DNA from: Xanthobacter sp. YC-JY1
Lineage (GTDB): Bacteria; Pseudomonadota; Alphaproteobacteria; Rhizobiales; Xanthobacteraceae
Reading direction: 5' to 3'
Length of the DNA stretch: 64,000 bases
NCBI RefSeq assembly: GCF_021730305.1
Contig: NZ_CP032674.1
Location: forward strand, 2,961,001-3,025,000
The number at the start of each line of letters is the position of its first letter. The stretch's first letter is position 1. The position numbers and the translations under genes are program-made. Below the pieces are notes generated by a model that did no database searches, had not been told where the DNA came from, and saw nothing but the letters and a program-made list of their open reading frames with translations. Positions 1 to 7,658 of the stretch are shown here, in pieces.

Positions 1-34
1 GGAGGGGGCAGCCGCAGCCGCCCCGGACCGGGCA

Positions 35-382
35 TCAGCCGCCCGCCTTCACGATGACCTTTCCGACCATGTGCGGGTGAAGGGAACAGAAATAAGAGTA
101 ATCTCCCGCAGTCGTGAAGGTGAAGGAGAACTTACCTTCCGTATCGAGAGCCTTCGACCGGAATGCCTGCTTCTTATCGACCACCGTATGAGGAATATCG
201 TCATTATTGACCCAGGTCACCGTGGTGCCTGGCGTGACGGTGACTTCGGCCGGTGTGAAGGTAAAATTGTCGATGCTGACCGTGACATCCTCGGCAGCGG
301 CCGGCGTCGCGAGGGCACCGAAGGCAAGACAGATGGCGAGGACCGCGACCTGAGGCGGAAGGGGAAGAGGCGACTGTTTCAC
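35..382 (-). CDS. Exported cupredoxin (plastocyanin-like blue copper protein)
   Basis: The 115-residue protein begins at a GTG preceded by a GGAG ribosome site. The N-terminus is a signal peptide ending near ATPAAAED, so the mature protein should be periplasmic. The mature part is a single cupredoxin domain of about 85 residues: NFTFTPAEVTVTPGTTVTWVN, a first His ligand in DIPHTV, and the C-terminal ligand loop YFCSLHPHM supplying Cys, His and Met. These are the four classic type-1 copper ligands. It lies 68 bp downstream of a metallophosphoesterase on the same strand and is probably co-transcribed. The electron-transfer partner is not evident. Family assignment is firm; the physiological role is not known. 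Confidence 0.9.
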   Translation of the reverse strand: MKQSPLPLPPQVAVLAICLAFGALATPAAAEDVTVSIDNFTFTPAEVTVTPGTTVTWVNNDDIPHTVVDKKQAFRSKALDTEGKFSFTFTTAGDYSYFCSLHPHMVGKVIVKAGG

Positions 383-450
383 AGATGAAGCTCCTGACGG
401 ATGACACCGGCCGCAGCCGGCCATGACGGAGGAAGGGCGACGGGGGCGGC

Positions 451-1419
451 TCAGCCTTCGAGCGGCGTGTCGATGATGGCGAGCGGCTCGGAGCCGCGGA
501 CGAAGTTGACCGTGGCGATGCCGAGATTCTTCTTCAGTTCGCCCGCCGGCAGCTTCAGCGGCCCGGGCGAGGGCGCGGTGCCGGGGGCGGGCTGCGGGAA
601 GGCCGTGGACCGTGCGGTGTGGAAGGAGACATTGCCCTCCACCTTCTGCATCACCTGGTGGATGTGCCCGTTGAGCACCGTCACCGAGCCGAACCTCTTC
701 AGGTAGGACAGGGCCTCCAGCCCATCGGCGGTGCCCCAGCCCCATTCGGGATAGACGGTCCACAGGGGGATGTGGGCGAACACCACGAGGGGTGTCGAGG
801 ACGGCAGGCCGGCGACATCGTTCTCCAGCCATTCCAGCTGCTCGGTGCCGAGATTGCCGAGGCCGCCCGCCTTCAGGTTCACCACGTTCACCAGCGCGAT
901 GAAATGCACGCCGCCATGGTCATAGCTGTACCAGCCGGCGCCCTTCGCGCCCTTGCCGTAGCGGTCGAGATAGGCCTTGCCCTGACCGTCGTCGAGGAGG
1001 TCGTGCTCGCCGGGCACGTAGAAGACGGGGATGCCGGCCTCCTTGATGATCTGATCGGCGTCGTCGAATTCCTTGTCCTTGGACAGGTGGCTGATGTCGC
1101 CGGTGTGGATCATGAAGGCGGGCTTCTCCTTCAGCGTCCGGATGCGGGCAACCGCCTCCCGCAGCGTGCCAAGCGCATCCGGATTGGCGGCCTTGTCGAA
1201 GCCCACATGGCTGTCGGAAATCTGCAGGAAGGTCAGCGCCTTCTGCGGCTCGGCCGCGAGCGCGCGCCCGAGACCGACGCCGCTCGCGACGCCGCCGGAG
1301 ATGGACCACAGGATGCCGGTGCCGGCCCAGGTCATGCACTCAAGGAAGCCGCGCCGGTCGATGCCGTCAGCATCAAGGCGCGGGGCGGTCTCGGAGGACG
1401 GCCGTTCGTGTCTGCTCAT
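451..1419 (-). CDS. Tat-exported metallophosphoesterase (calcineurin-like)
   Basis: The 322-residue protein is assigned from the ATG preceded by GGAGAG. A longer upstream frame exists but lacks a better ribosome site. A twin-arginine signal is visible near residue 20 (DRRGFLE then a hydrophobic stretch ending ALAAEP). The metallophosphoesterase motifs follow in order: QISDSH near residue 67, HTGDISH, GEHD, FAHIPLW and a C-terminal NGHIHQ. All metal-binding His, Asp and Asn positions appear intact, predicting a two-metal phosphoesterase acting in the periplasm. The substrate cannot be told from sequence. The next gene downstream encodes an exported cupredoxin, a pairing that suggests a shared periplasmic role. 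Confidence 0.88.
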   Translation of the reverse strand: MSRHERPSSETAPRLDADGIDRRGFLECMTWAGTGILWSISGGVASGVGLGRALAAEPQKALTFLQISDSHVGFDKAANPDALGTLREAVARIRTLKEKPAFMIHTGDISHLSKDKEFDDADQIIKEAGIPVFYVPGEHDLLDDGQGKAYLDRYGKGAKGAGWYSYDHGGVHFIALVNVVNLKAGGLGNLGTEQLEWLENDVAGLPSSTPLVVFAHIPLWTVYPEWGWGTADGLEALSYLKRFGSVTVLNGHIHQVMQKVEGNVSFHTARSTAFPQPAPGTAPSPGPLKLPAGELKKNLGIATVNFVRGSEPLAIIDTPLEG

Positions 1420-1546
1420 GGATCTCTCCGCATGGCGCCGGGGGCTCCCGGCGCTGCGACCGCGCACCCATATGGAGCGGCGCGGTCGAAGCGTGGGCGT
1501 CACCTCAGGGCGTCCCACATGGGCAAAGACCGGGGAGCGAGCCGGT

Positions 1547-2494
1547 TTATTCCCGACCGGAGAGATTTTTTGCGGCGGATGACACCGGCAAAGCGGCGAG
1601 CCGGCTTCGCAGGCGGGGCACGGTGAAGGTCACGAAGGCCCGCAGCTTAGCCGCCGGCAGGCGCGCCTCGGGATAGACGATGGCCACCGGCAGGGGCGGG
1701 CCTTCATAGTCCTCCAGCAGTAAAGAGAGGCGCCCGGCGGCCACCGCCTCCTCCACCTGATAGGAGAGCACGCGCGTGATGCCGCGCCCGCGCACGGCCG
1801 CGTCGATAGCCGCCTCGGCACCGTTCACCACATAGTGCGGGCGTACCGTCACCTGCTTGCGCGAGCCGCCTCCAGGACCAGGCGCGAAGCTCCAGATGGA
1901 ATTGTCGGTGATCTGGGAGAAGGAGACGATGCGGTGGCCGGCGAGGTCCGCCGGCACCTGCGGCATGCCGTGGGCGGCGAGATAGGCGGGGCTGGCGCAG
2001 ACCACGCGGCGCACCTCTCCCACCCGGGCGGCGACAAGGCTGGAATCCGGCAGGTGTCCGATGCGCACTGCCGCGTCGTGGCCTTCGTCGATCAGGCTCA
2101 CCACGCGATCCACAAGCAGCAGGCGCGCTTCCAGCTTCGGGTTCGCCTCCAGCAGGTCCTCCACCAGCGGCGCCACATGCAGCCGGCCGAAGGTGACGGG
2201 CGCAGTCAAGGAGAGGAGGCCGCGCGGGTCGGTGCGCTCGCCGGCCGCGAGCTGATCCGCCTCGGCGAGTTCGGCGAGGATGGCGCGGCAGGCTGCGAGA
2301 TAGCGCTCGCCGGCCTTAGTGAGGTGCAGCGCGCGCGTGGTGCGGTGAAGGAGGCGCGTGCCCAGCCGCTCCTCCAGCAGCGCCACTGCGCGCGTGATCG
2401 CTGCCGGCGAGCGCCCGAGCCGCCGCGCCGCGCCAGCAAGGCTCCCCTCGTCCAGCGCGGCGACGAAGGCGGTCATGGCGTCGATACGGTCCAT
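1547..2494 (-). CDS. LysR-family transcriptional regulator
   Basis: The 315-residue protein has an N-terminal winged helix-turn-helix (residues 1-60, with SLAGAARRLGRSPAAITRAV as the recognition region) and a substrate-binding-type effector domain. Length is normal for the family. It is divergent from the AhpD-like gene that starts about 135 bp away, the usual arrangement for a LysR regulator and its target. A perfect inverted repeat lies between them. The downstream metallophosphoesterase gene is on the same strand, 127 bp away. Effector and target are inferred from position only. Confidence 0.93.
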   Translation of the reverse strand: MDRIDAMTAFVAALDEGSLAGAARRLGRSPAAITRAVALLEERLGTRLLHRTTRALHLTKAGERYLAACRAILAELAEADQLAAGERTDPRGLLSLTAPVTFGRLHVAPLVEDLLEANPKLEARLLLVDRVVSLIDEGHDAAVRIGHLPDSSLVAARVGEVRRVVCASPAYLAAHGMPQVPADLAGHRIVSFSQITDNSIWSFAPGPGGGSRKQVTVRPHYVVNGAEAAIDAAVRGRGITRVLSYQVEEAVAAGRLSLLLEDYEGPPLPVAIVYPEARLPAAKLRAFVTFTVPRLRSRLAALPVSSAAKNLSGRE

Positions 2495-2501
2495 CGCCTG
2501 A

Positions 2502-2516
2502 TTTCAGATAATGAAA
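2502..2516. promoter_or_regulatory. Inverted repeat in the LysR/AhpD divergent promoter
   Basis: TTTCA-GATAA-TGAAA is a perfect 5-bp-arm inverted repeat 8 bp upstream of the LysR start codon, in a short AT-rich stretch unlike its GC-rich surroundings. It fits the kind of dyad that LysR regulators bind for autoregulation and control of a divergent gene. Binding is inferred. Confidence 0.45.
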
Positions 2517-2630
2517 CAATAGCTTTCAAATTATAGCCGTTCTGCACAAGAGCGGGAAGCCCTAGCTATTGGTCACCGGGCCGCGATGAAACGACGGCCC
2601 GCCCCGAAGCGAAATGCGAAAGGCGCGCCC

Positions 2631-3194
2631 GTGAACCACTCTTCGAGCCGCATCCCGGCCCTCGATCCCGCTACCACCACCGGCAAGGCGAAGGACCTGC
2701 TCGCCGCAGTCCAGGCGAAGTTCGGCGCCACCCCGAACCTCTTCAAGGTCGCCGCCAACGCCCCCGCCGCTCTGGAAGGCCTCATCGGCCTGTCCGGCGC
2801 GCTGGGCGGCGGCGCGCTGCCGGCGAAGATGCGCGAAAGCCTCGCCATCGCCGTCGCCGAGGTGAATGGCTGCGACTATTGCCTCTCCGCCCACACCCTC
2901 ATCGGCAAGGGCGCCGGCCTCTCCGACGCCGATATCACCCTGGCCCGCGCCGGCCGCGCGGCTGACAGCAAGGCGGAAGCCGCCATCGCCTTCGCCCGCG
3001 CGGTGGTCTCGCGCCGCGGCCAGGTGAGCGATGCGGACCTTTCCGCCGCCCGCGCCGCCGGCCTTGATGACGGCGCGCTGGTGGAGGTGGTGGCGCACGT
3101 CGCCGTGAACATCTTCACCAACTACCTCAACAACGTCGCCGGCACCGAGATCGACTTTCCCGTGGTGCGCTCCGGCACGCCGCGGGCCGCCTGA
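2631..3194 (+). CDS. AhpD-like carboxymuconolactone decarboxylase family protein
   Basis: The protein carries the AhpD-type redox motif in EVNGCDYCLSAH (Cys-x-x-Cys with following His) within a helical carboxymuconolactone-decarboxylase fold, then NIFTNYLNNVAGTEIDFP near the end. Such proteins act as peroxidases or disulfide-relay enzymes on organic peroxides. I chose the GTG at the position where family homology starts (187 residues); an ATG 45 bp upstream in frame (202 residues) is the alternative, and neither has a strong ribosome site. It is divergent from a LysR regulator that probably controls it. A strong GC hairpin follows about 90 bp after the stop. Confidence 0.88.
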   Translation: MNHSSSRIPALDPATTTGKAKDLLAAVQAKFGATPNLFKVAANAPAALEGLIGLSGALGGGALPAKMRESLAIAVAEVNGCDYCLSAHTLIGKGAGLSDADITLARAGRAADSKAEAAIAFARAVVSRRGQVSDADLSAARAAGLDDGALVEVVAHVAVNIFTNYLNNVAGTEIDFPVVRSGTPRAA

Positions 3195-3282
3195 GGCCTG
3201 CGGCCGGCATCCGAACGCGCTCCACCGGACGAACCGCCCCTCAAACGGCGGAGCGTGGGCGGGTGCCAGCCGAAGCCTCACA

Positions 3283-3306
3283 GCCGGGCCCCTCAGGGGG
3301 CCCGGC
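3283..3306. terminator. GC-rich perfect hairpin between AhpD-like and PNPOx-like genes
   Basis: A 10-bp perfect stem (GCCGGGCCCC / GGGGCCCGGC) with a 4-nt loop lies between two plus-strand genes, 27 bp before the downstream start codon. There is no U-tract, so it may be a weak terminator or an attenuating leader structure. Confidence 0.45.
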
Positions 3307-3333
3307 ACCTTGTGCTTTCAGAAGGAGGCTGTC

Positions 3334-3981
3334 ATGTCCGAACCCCTTACAATCACGCCCTCCAGCGATGTCGCCTTCACGGCGGCGGTGAAGGCGGCGC
3401 AGCAGGCGCGCGGCTCCCGCCAGGCCTATGCCCGCGTCGAGGCGCGCGGCGGCTTCCGCACGGAGCTGACGCCGGATTTCGTGCAATTCCTCGGCGGGAT
3501 CGACACCGCCTTCCTCGCCACCGCGAATGCCGACGGCCAGCCCTATGTCCAGCATCGCGGCGGGCCGAAGGGCTTCATCCGAGTCCTCGACGCGCACACC
3601 CTCGGCATGGCGGATTTCAGCGGCAACCGGCAGTACATCACGGTCGGCAATGCCTCGGAGAACCCGAAGGCCTTCCTCTTCCTGATGGACTACACCCACC
3701 GCCGCCGCATCAAGGTGTGGGGCGAGCTCTCCGTGGTGGAGGGCGATGCGGACCTCGTGGCGCGCGTGATGCCGGAGGATTACGGCGCCATTCCCGAGCG
3801 CGCCTTGCTCTTCAAGGTCTCGGTCTGGGACATCAACTGCCCGCAGCACATCCCGCAGAAGATCGACGCCCCGCTCGTCGCCGCCGCCCTGCAGGAGCGC
3901 GAGGCGCGCATCGCCGCGCTGGAGATGGAAGTCGCGCGCCTGCGCGGCCTGGTCGGCGCGGGCGATGCCGCAGGTACGTGA
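3334..3981 (+). CDS. Pyridoxamine 5'-phosphate oxidase-like flavin-binding protein
   Basis: The 215-residue protein starts at the ATG after a strong GAAGGAGG ribosome site. The split-barrel flavin-binding fold is recognisable from FLGGIDTAFLATANADGQPYVQHRGG, then GNRQYITVGN and a basic region (YTHRRRIKVWGE). The C-terminal quarter has a conserved IPQKI element followed by a short helix that could form a coiled coil. This subgroup is larger than PdxH and usually reduces or binds F420, FMN or heme-type ligands rather than making PLP, so the substrate is unknown. It stands alone on the plus strand after a hairpin. Confidence 0.85.
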   Translation: MSEPLTITPSSDVAFTAAVKAAQQARGSRQAYARVEARGGFRTELTPDFVQFLGGIDTAFLATANADGQPYVQHRGGPKGFIRVLDAHTLGMADFSGNRQYITVGNASENPKAFLFLMDYTHRRRIKVWGELSVVEGDADLVARVMPEDYGAIPERALLFKVSVWDINCPQHIPQKIDAPLVAAALQEREARIAALEMEVARLRGLVGAGDAAGT

Positions 3982-4079
3982 AGCAAATCCCCCGTTCACT
4001 CGTTCGTGATCGACGTAACGGGAGCCGCTTCCGCCGCGAATTCACTCACAGACAAGCAAAACCAGAACGGGGACGAGCC

Positions 4080-4898
4080 ATGATCGACCTGCGCGAGGGC
4101 GTGCGCACACGCGCCCCGGGGTCTGGAGACCTGTGCGCCATCGCCGTGATGGCGAAGGCGTCCGCACCGGGCCGCACCAAGACCCGGCTCTGTCCGCCGC
4201 TCGATCCCAGGGAGGCGGCGGCGTTCAACACCGCCTTCATCCAGGACATCGTGGGCAACATCCTCGCCGCCGGGCGAATGGCGCCCGTCACGCCCTACGT
4301 GGCCTATGGGCCGGCGGGGGCCGCGCATTTCTTCGATGCCGTGCTGCCGCCGGGCGTCGGCCGGATGGAGGCAGTGGCCCCCGACTTCGGCGCCTGCCTG
4401 ACGATGACCCTCGCTCACCTCTTCGACCTCGGACATCCCGCAGCGGCCGTATTGAATGCCGACAGCCCGACATTGCCCCCCGCCCTGCTCGCGGAACTCG
4501 CCGATGTGCTGGCCCAGCCCGGCGACCGCGCGGTTCTCGGCCCGTCCACGGACGGCGGCTATTACGTACTCGGCCTGAAAGCGCCGCACTGGCACCTGTT
4601 CGCAGACATCGACTGGAGCACTGAGCGCGTCTTTGAGCAAACGCTGGCCCGCGCCGCCGAGATCGGCCTTCCCGTCCATGTGCTGCCGCCCTGGTACGAC
4701 GTGGACGATGCGCAGGCGCTGCGCCTGCTCCATGGCGAGTTGATCGCAGGCGTCCCCTTCGGCACCGCGCCCCTCGCCCGCGGCGCGGCGCGCAACAGCG
4801 CGGACCTGCTCCGGCGCCTCCTCGCCCAGGGACGCCTCGCCGAACGGCTCGGCCTGCCCGTTGCCGATATCGATGCTCCCTGCCGCCGCGCCTCCTGA
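4080..4898 (+). CDS. TIGR04282-type (DUF2064) nucleotidyl/glycosyl transferase
   Basis: The 272-residue protein is read from the ATG after a GGGGA ribosome site. Its GT-A-like nucleotide-sugar fold begins with AVMAKASAPGRTKTRL, a pyrophosphorylase-like loop, and continues with VLNADSPTLP (the Asp-x-Asp-like region), GPSTDGGYYVLGL and WYDVDDAQ. This family is repeatedly found beside radical SAM enzymes and is annotated in databases as an arsenosugar-biosynthesis transferase. It opens a five-gene run with a radical SAM enzyme, a second glycosyltransferase, a nucleoside phosphorylase and a sugar kinase. The donor and acceptor are unknown. No arsenic methyltransferase is present here, so the arsenosugar label should not be taken literally. 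Confidence 0.87.
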   Translation: MIDLREGVRTRAPGSGDLCAIAVMAKASAPGRTKTRLCPPLDPREAAAFNTAFIQDIVGNILAAGRMAPVTPYVAYGPAGAAHFFDAVLPPGVGRMEAVAPDFGACLTMTLAHLFDLGHPAAAVLNADSPTLPPALLAELADVLAQPGDRAVLGPSTDGGYYVLGLKAPHWHLFADIDWSTERVFEQTLARAAEIGLPVHVLPPWYDVDDAQALRLLHGELIAGVPFGTAPLARGAARNSADLLRRLLAQGRLAERLGLPVADIDAPCRRAS

Positions 4899-4936
4899 TC
4901 GCGGCCGCCTCCCCCTTCCAGCAACGGATCCTGACG

Positions 4937-6004
4937 ATGAACGCTCTCACCCCCGGCGCGCCCGCCGTCTCCCGCCGCTATTTCGAGCGGGCGGAAACGG
5001 ACCGCACCAGCGTGCCGGTCCGAAAGCCGGTTTGCCTCTATCTGGAGACCACGAACCGCTGCAACCTGCTCTGCACCACCTGCCCGCGCACCTATGAGGA
5101 GCTCGAGCCGCCGGCGGACATGAGCTGGGAGCTGTTCACCTCCATCGTGGACCAGATCCCCGATCTCGAACGCTGCGTGCTGCATGGTGTCGGCGAGCCC
5201 ATGCTGGTGCCGGACCTCGACCGCATGGTCCGCTATCTCAAGGACCGCGGCACCTACGTGCTGTTCAACACCAACGGCACGGTGCTGACCGAGAAGAACG
5301 GCCGGGCGATGATCGCCGCCGGCCTCGACGAATTGCGCGTCTCCCTCGATGCCGCCAACGCGCATTCCTACCGCGCCATCCGCGGCAAGAACTACTTCGA
5401 CCGCATCCTGAAGAATGTGCGCGCCTTCCGTGACCTTCAGGAGCGCGAGGGCCACACCAATCCCCGCGTCTCCGCCTGGCTGACGGGCCTCAAGGAGACG
5501 ATCTCCGAACTACCGGACTTCGTGCGTGTGGCGGCGGAGCTGGGGGTGCGGGAAGTCTATCTTCAGCGCCTCGTCTTCTTCGAGCAGGAGGCCATCGGCC
5601 GGGCCCGCCCGGACCAGGCGCTCTATGAGCAGATCAACACCGACGAGGCCGCCTATATCGCCGAGGCGGCGCGGGTGGCGGCGGAGCTGGGGATGGTTTT
5701 CTCCGCCTCCGGCGCGGCATCCGAGCCCGGCATGAGCCTGAAGCGGCCGGAGGAAGGCTCGCCCTGGTCCATGTGCCGGCGGCCGTGGACGGTGATGTAC
5801 TTCACCGCCAACGGGCGCGCCCTGCCCTGCTGCATCGCGCCCTTCTCCCAGCGCGGCTACGAGAACTACACGCTGGGCGATGCGACAACCCAGTCGCTGT
5901 CCGACATCTGGCACGGCGACGCCTACAAGGCGTTCCGCGCCGGCCTCCTCTCCGAAACGCCGCCGGCCGCCTGTGCCAATTGCGGCCTGCGCTGGAGCCT
6001 CTAG
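4937..6004 (+). CDS. Radical SAM enzyme with C-terminal SPASM-like domain
   Basis: The 355-residue protein carries the radical SAM cluster motif C-x3-C-x2-C at residues 42, 46 and 49 (RCNLLCTTCP), followed by the GE-motif-like HGVGEPML and a TIM-barrel core. The C-terminal third has several further cysteines (SMCRRPW, LPCCIAP, AACANCG) in a SPASM-type arrangement expected to hold auxiliary Fe-S clusters. SPASM proteins modify peptides or small molecules by radical chemistry and release 5'-deoxyadenosine. No precursor peptide is visible nearby. The stop codon directly abuts the next gene's ATG, so it is translationally linked to a glycosyltransferase. Unlike ArsS, no DUF3641 region is apparent. 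Confidence 0.9.
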   Translation: MNALTPGAPAVSRRYFERAETDRTSVPVRKPVCLYLETTNRCNLLCTTCPRTYEELEPPADMSWELFTSIVDQIPDLERCVLHGVGEPMLVPDLDRMVRYLKDRGTYVLFNTNGTVLTEKNGRAMIAAGLDELRVSLDAANAHSYRAIRGKNYFDRILKNVRAFRDLQEREGHTNPRVSAWLTGLKETISELPDFVRVAAELGVREVYLQRLVFFEQEAIGRARPDQALYEQINTDEAAYIAEAARVAAELGMVFSASGAASEPGMSLKRPEEGSPWSMCRRPWTVMYFTANGRALPCCIAPFSQRGYENYTLGDATTQSLSDIWHGDAYKAFRAGLLSETPPAACANCGLRWSL

Positions 6005-6745
6005 ATGGCCCGCGCAGGCGCTCCGAGGGTCGCGCTCGTCATCCCGACGCTGAACGAGTCCGAGGCCATTGCCGGCACCCTCGCGGAGATTCCGACCGGC
6101 GTCGTGGATCTCGTGGTGGTCGCCGATGGCGGCTCCATCGACGGCACGCAGGAGATTGCGGCGGCGGCGGGGGCCACCGTGCTCGCCTCCGGCCGCGGCT
6201 TTGGCCGTGCCTGCCTGGAAGGCGTGTGCGAGGCCCGCGACGCCGACATCATCGCCTTCATGGATGCGGATGGGGCGGACGACCCTGCCTTCCTGCCGGC
6301 GCTGCTGAAGCCGCTCGTCGATGGGAAAGCCGACTTCGCCATCGCCTCCCGCACCCGTGGTGTGCGCGAGCCCGGCGCCATGGCCTGGCATCAGGTCGCG
6401 GCGGGGCGCGCGGCGGGCTTCGGCATCCGCGCCCTCTACGGCGTCGCCTATTCGGACATGTGCACCTTCCGCGCCATCCGCCGCGACGCGCTGGTCGGTC
6501 TCGGCATGCGGGAACTCACCTACGGCTGGAACATCGAGATGCAGATGCGCGCCGCCCGCGCCGGGCTCGCCATCGTCGAAATTCCCGTCGCCTACCGCCG
6601 CCGCAGGGGCGGCGTCTCGAAGGTCGCCGGCAACCTCTCCACCACCCTGACCGCCGGCACCCGCATCGTCTCCACCTTCCTGCGGGTCGCGACCGGAAAA
6701 GCCCCGCCAGCGGCCACCCCCGCCGTCGCGCCGAACAAGATGTGA
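6005..6745 (+). CDS. Family 2 glycosyltransferase
   Basis: The 246-residue protein has a GT2 fold: VALVIPTLNESEAIAGTL at the N-terminus, VVADGGSIDGT, and the metal-binding FMDADGADDP near residue 85. A dolichol-phosphate-mannose-synthase-like central region follows (YSDMCTFRAIRRDAL, then YGWNIEMQ) and a basic RRRRGGVSKV near the C-terminus. There is no convincing transmembrane segment, so it is probably soluble or peripheral. Its start codon follows the radical SAM stop with no gap. It probably transfers an activated sugar to the product of the upstream radical SAM step; acceptor and donor are inferred, not shown. Confidence 0.88.
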   Translation: MARAGAPRVALVIPTLNESEAIAGTLAEIPTGVVDLVVVADGGSIDGTQEIAAAAGATVLASGRGFGRACLEGVCEARDADIIAFMDADGADDPAFLPALLKPLVDGKADFAIASRTRGVREPGAMAWHQVAAGRAAGFGIRALYGVAYSDMCTFRAIRRDALVGLGMRELTYGWNIEMQMRAARAGLAIVEIPVAYRRRRGGVSKVAGNLSTTLTAGTRIVSTFLRVATGKAPPAATPAVAPNKM

Positions 6746-6754
6746 GTGATCGCC

Positions 6755-7645
6755 ATGCTGCTGCAGCCCCTCGACGAAGCCGACGACATCTCGCGCATGC
6801 GCGCCGTGCCTGTACCCTCCAGTTTCCTGCCGTCCGGTTTCCTGCCGCTGATCGAGCGGGCGGACCATCGCGCGCCGTCGGTGTTCCGGCCCGAGAACAT
6901 GATGCGCGAGGCGCGCCGCCAGAAAGGGCTCGACGCCGGCCCGGTGCCGCGCGTGGTGCTGCTCGATCCCGACGGCGACATGGTGGACTATGTGCGCGCG
7001 CATTTCGGCGCCGTCCGCTCGCCCTACTGGGCCTGCTACCACACGGACATGTGGACGTGGGAGGTGGAGGGCCTCTCCTTCGGCATCGTCGGCTATGCGG
7101 TGGGGGCGTCCTTCTCCGTGCTGGTGGCGGAGCAGGCCTTCGTCTGCGGCTGCGAGCTGCTGATCTCGGTCGCCTCGGCCGGGCAGATCGCCGAGCACGC
7201 GCCGCCCTCCTACCACATCATCATCGACCGGGCGCTGCGCGACGAGGGCACGAGCTACCACTACCTGCCGCCCGCGCCCTTCGCCCCGGCGGACCCGGAG
7301 GTCATCACCATCGCCCGCGCCGCCTGCAGCGAGGAAGCGGGGCCGGTGCTGACCGGCGCCACCTGGACCACCGACGCCCCCTTCCGCGAAACCGAGGCCG
7401 CCATCGCGCGTCGCAAGGCCGAGGGCCTGCTGGCGGTGGAGATGGAAGCCGCCGCGCTCTACGCCTTCGCCCACGCGCAGGCCAAGCCTGTGCTGTGCCT
7501 CGCCCACGTCACCAACCAGCTCGGCCGGGTGCATGGCGACTTCGAGAAGGGCGACCACAACGGCGCCGCGCGCTCCATCGCCCTCGCCGCCGGCTTCGCC
7601 ACCGCCTGGATGGCGCACTGCGCCGAAACCGTTTCCCTGCGCTGA
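6755..7645 (+). CDS. Nucleoside phosphorylase (PNP/UDP family)
   Basis: The 296-residue protein is a purine-nucleoside/uridine phosphorylase relative. The family signatures are GATWTTDAPFRET (substrate and phosphate region) and VEMEAAALYAFA (the ribose-binding Glu-Met-Glu element). An in-frame GTG 9 bp upstream, directly after the preceding stop, is an alternative start. The enzyme would cleave the glycosidic bond of an adenosine-like nucleoside with phosphate. Next to a radical SAM enzyme and a thioribose-kinase-like protein it could either salvage 5'-deoxyadenosine or strip adenine from an adenosyl-modified product. The usual recycling genes mtnA and an aldolase are absent here. Confidence 0.87.
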   Translation: MLLQPLDEADDISRMRAVPVPSSFLPSGFLPLIERADHRAPSVFRPENMMREARRQKGLDAGPVPRVVLLDPDGDMVDYVRAHFGAVRSPYWACYHTDMWTWEVEGLSFGIVGYAVGASFSVLVAEQAFVCGCELLISVASAGQIAEHAPPSYHIIIDRALRDEGTSYHYLPPAPFAPADPEVITIARAACSEEAGPVLTGATWTTDAPFRETEAAIARRKAEGLLAVEMEAAALYAFAHAQAKPVLCLAHVTNQLGRVHGDFEKGDHNGAARSIALAAGFATAWMAHCAETVSLR

Positions 7646-7658
7646 GAGGACGGCCCCG

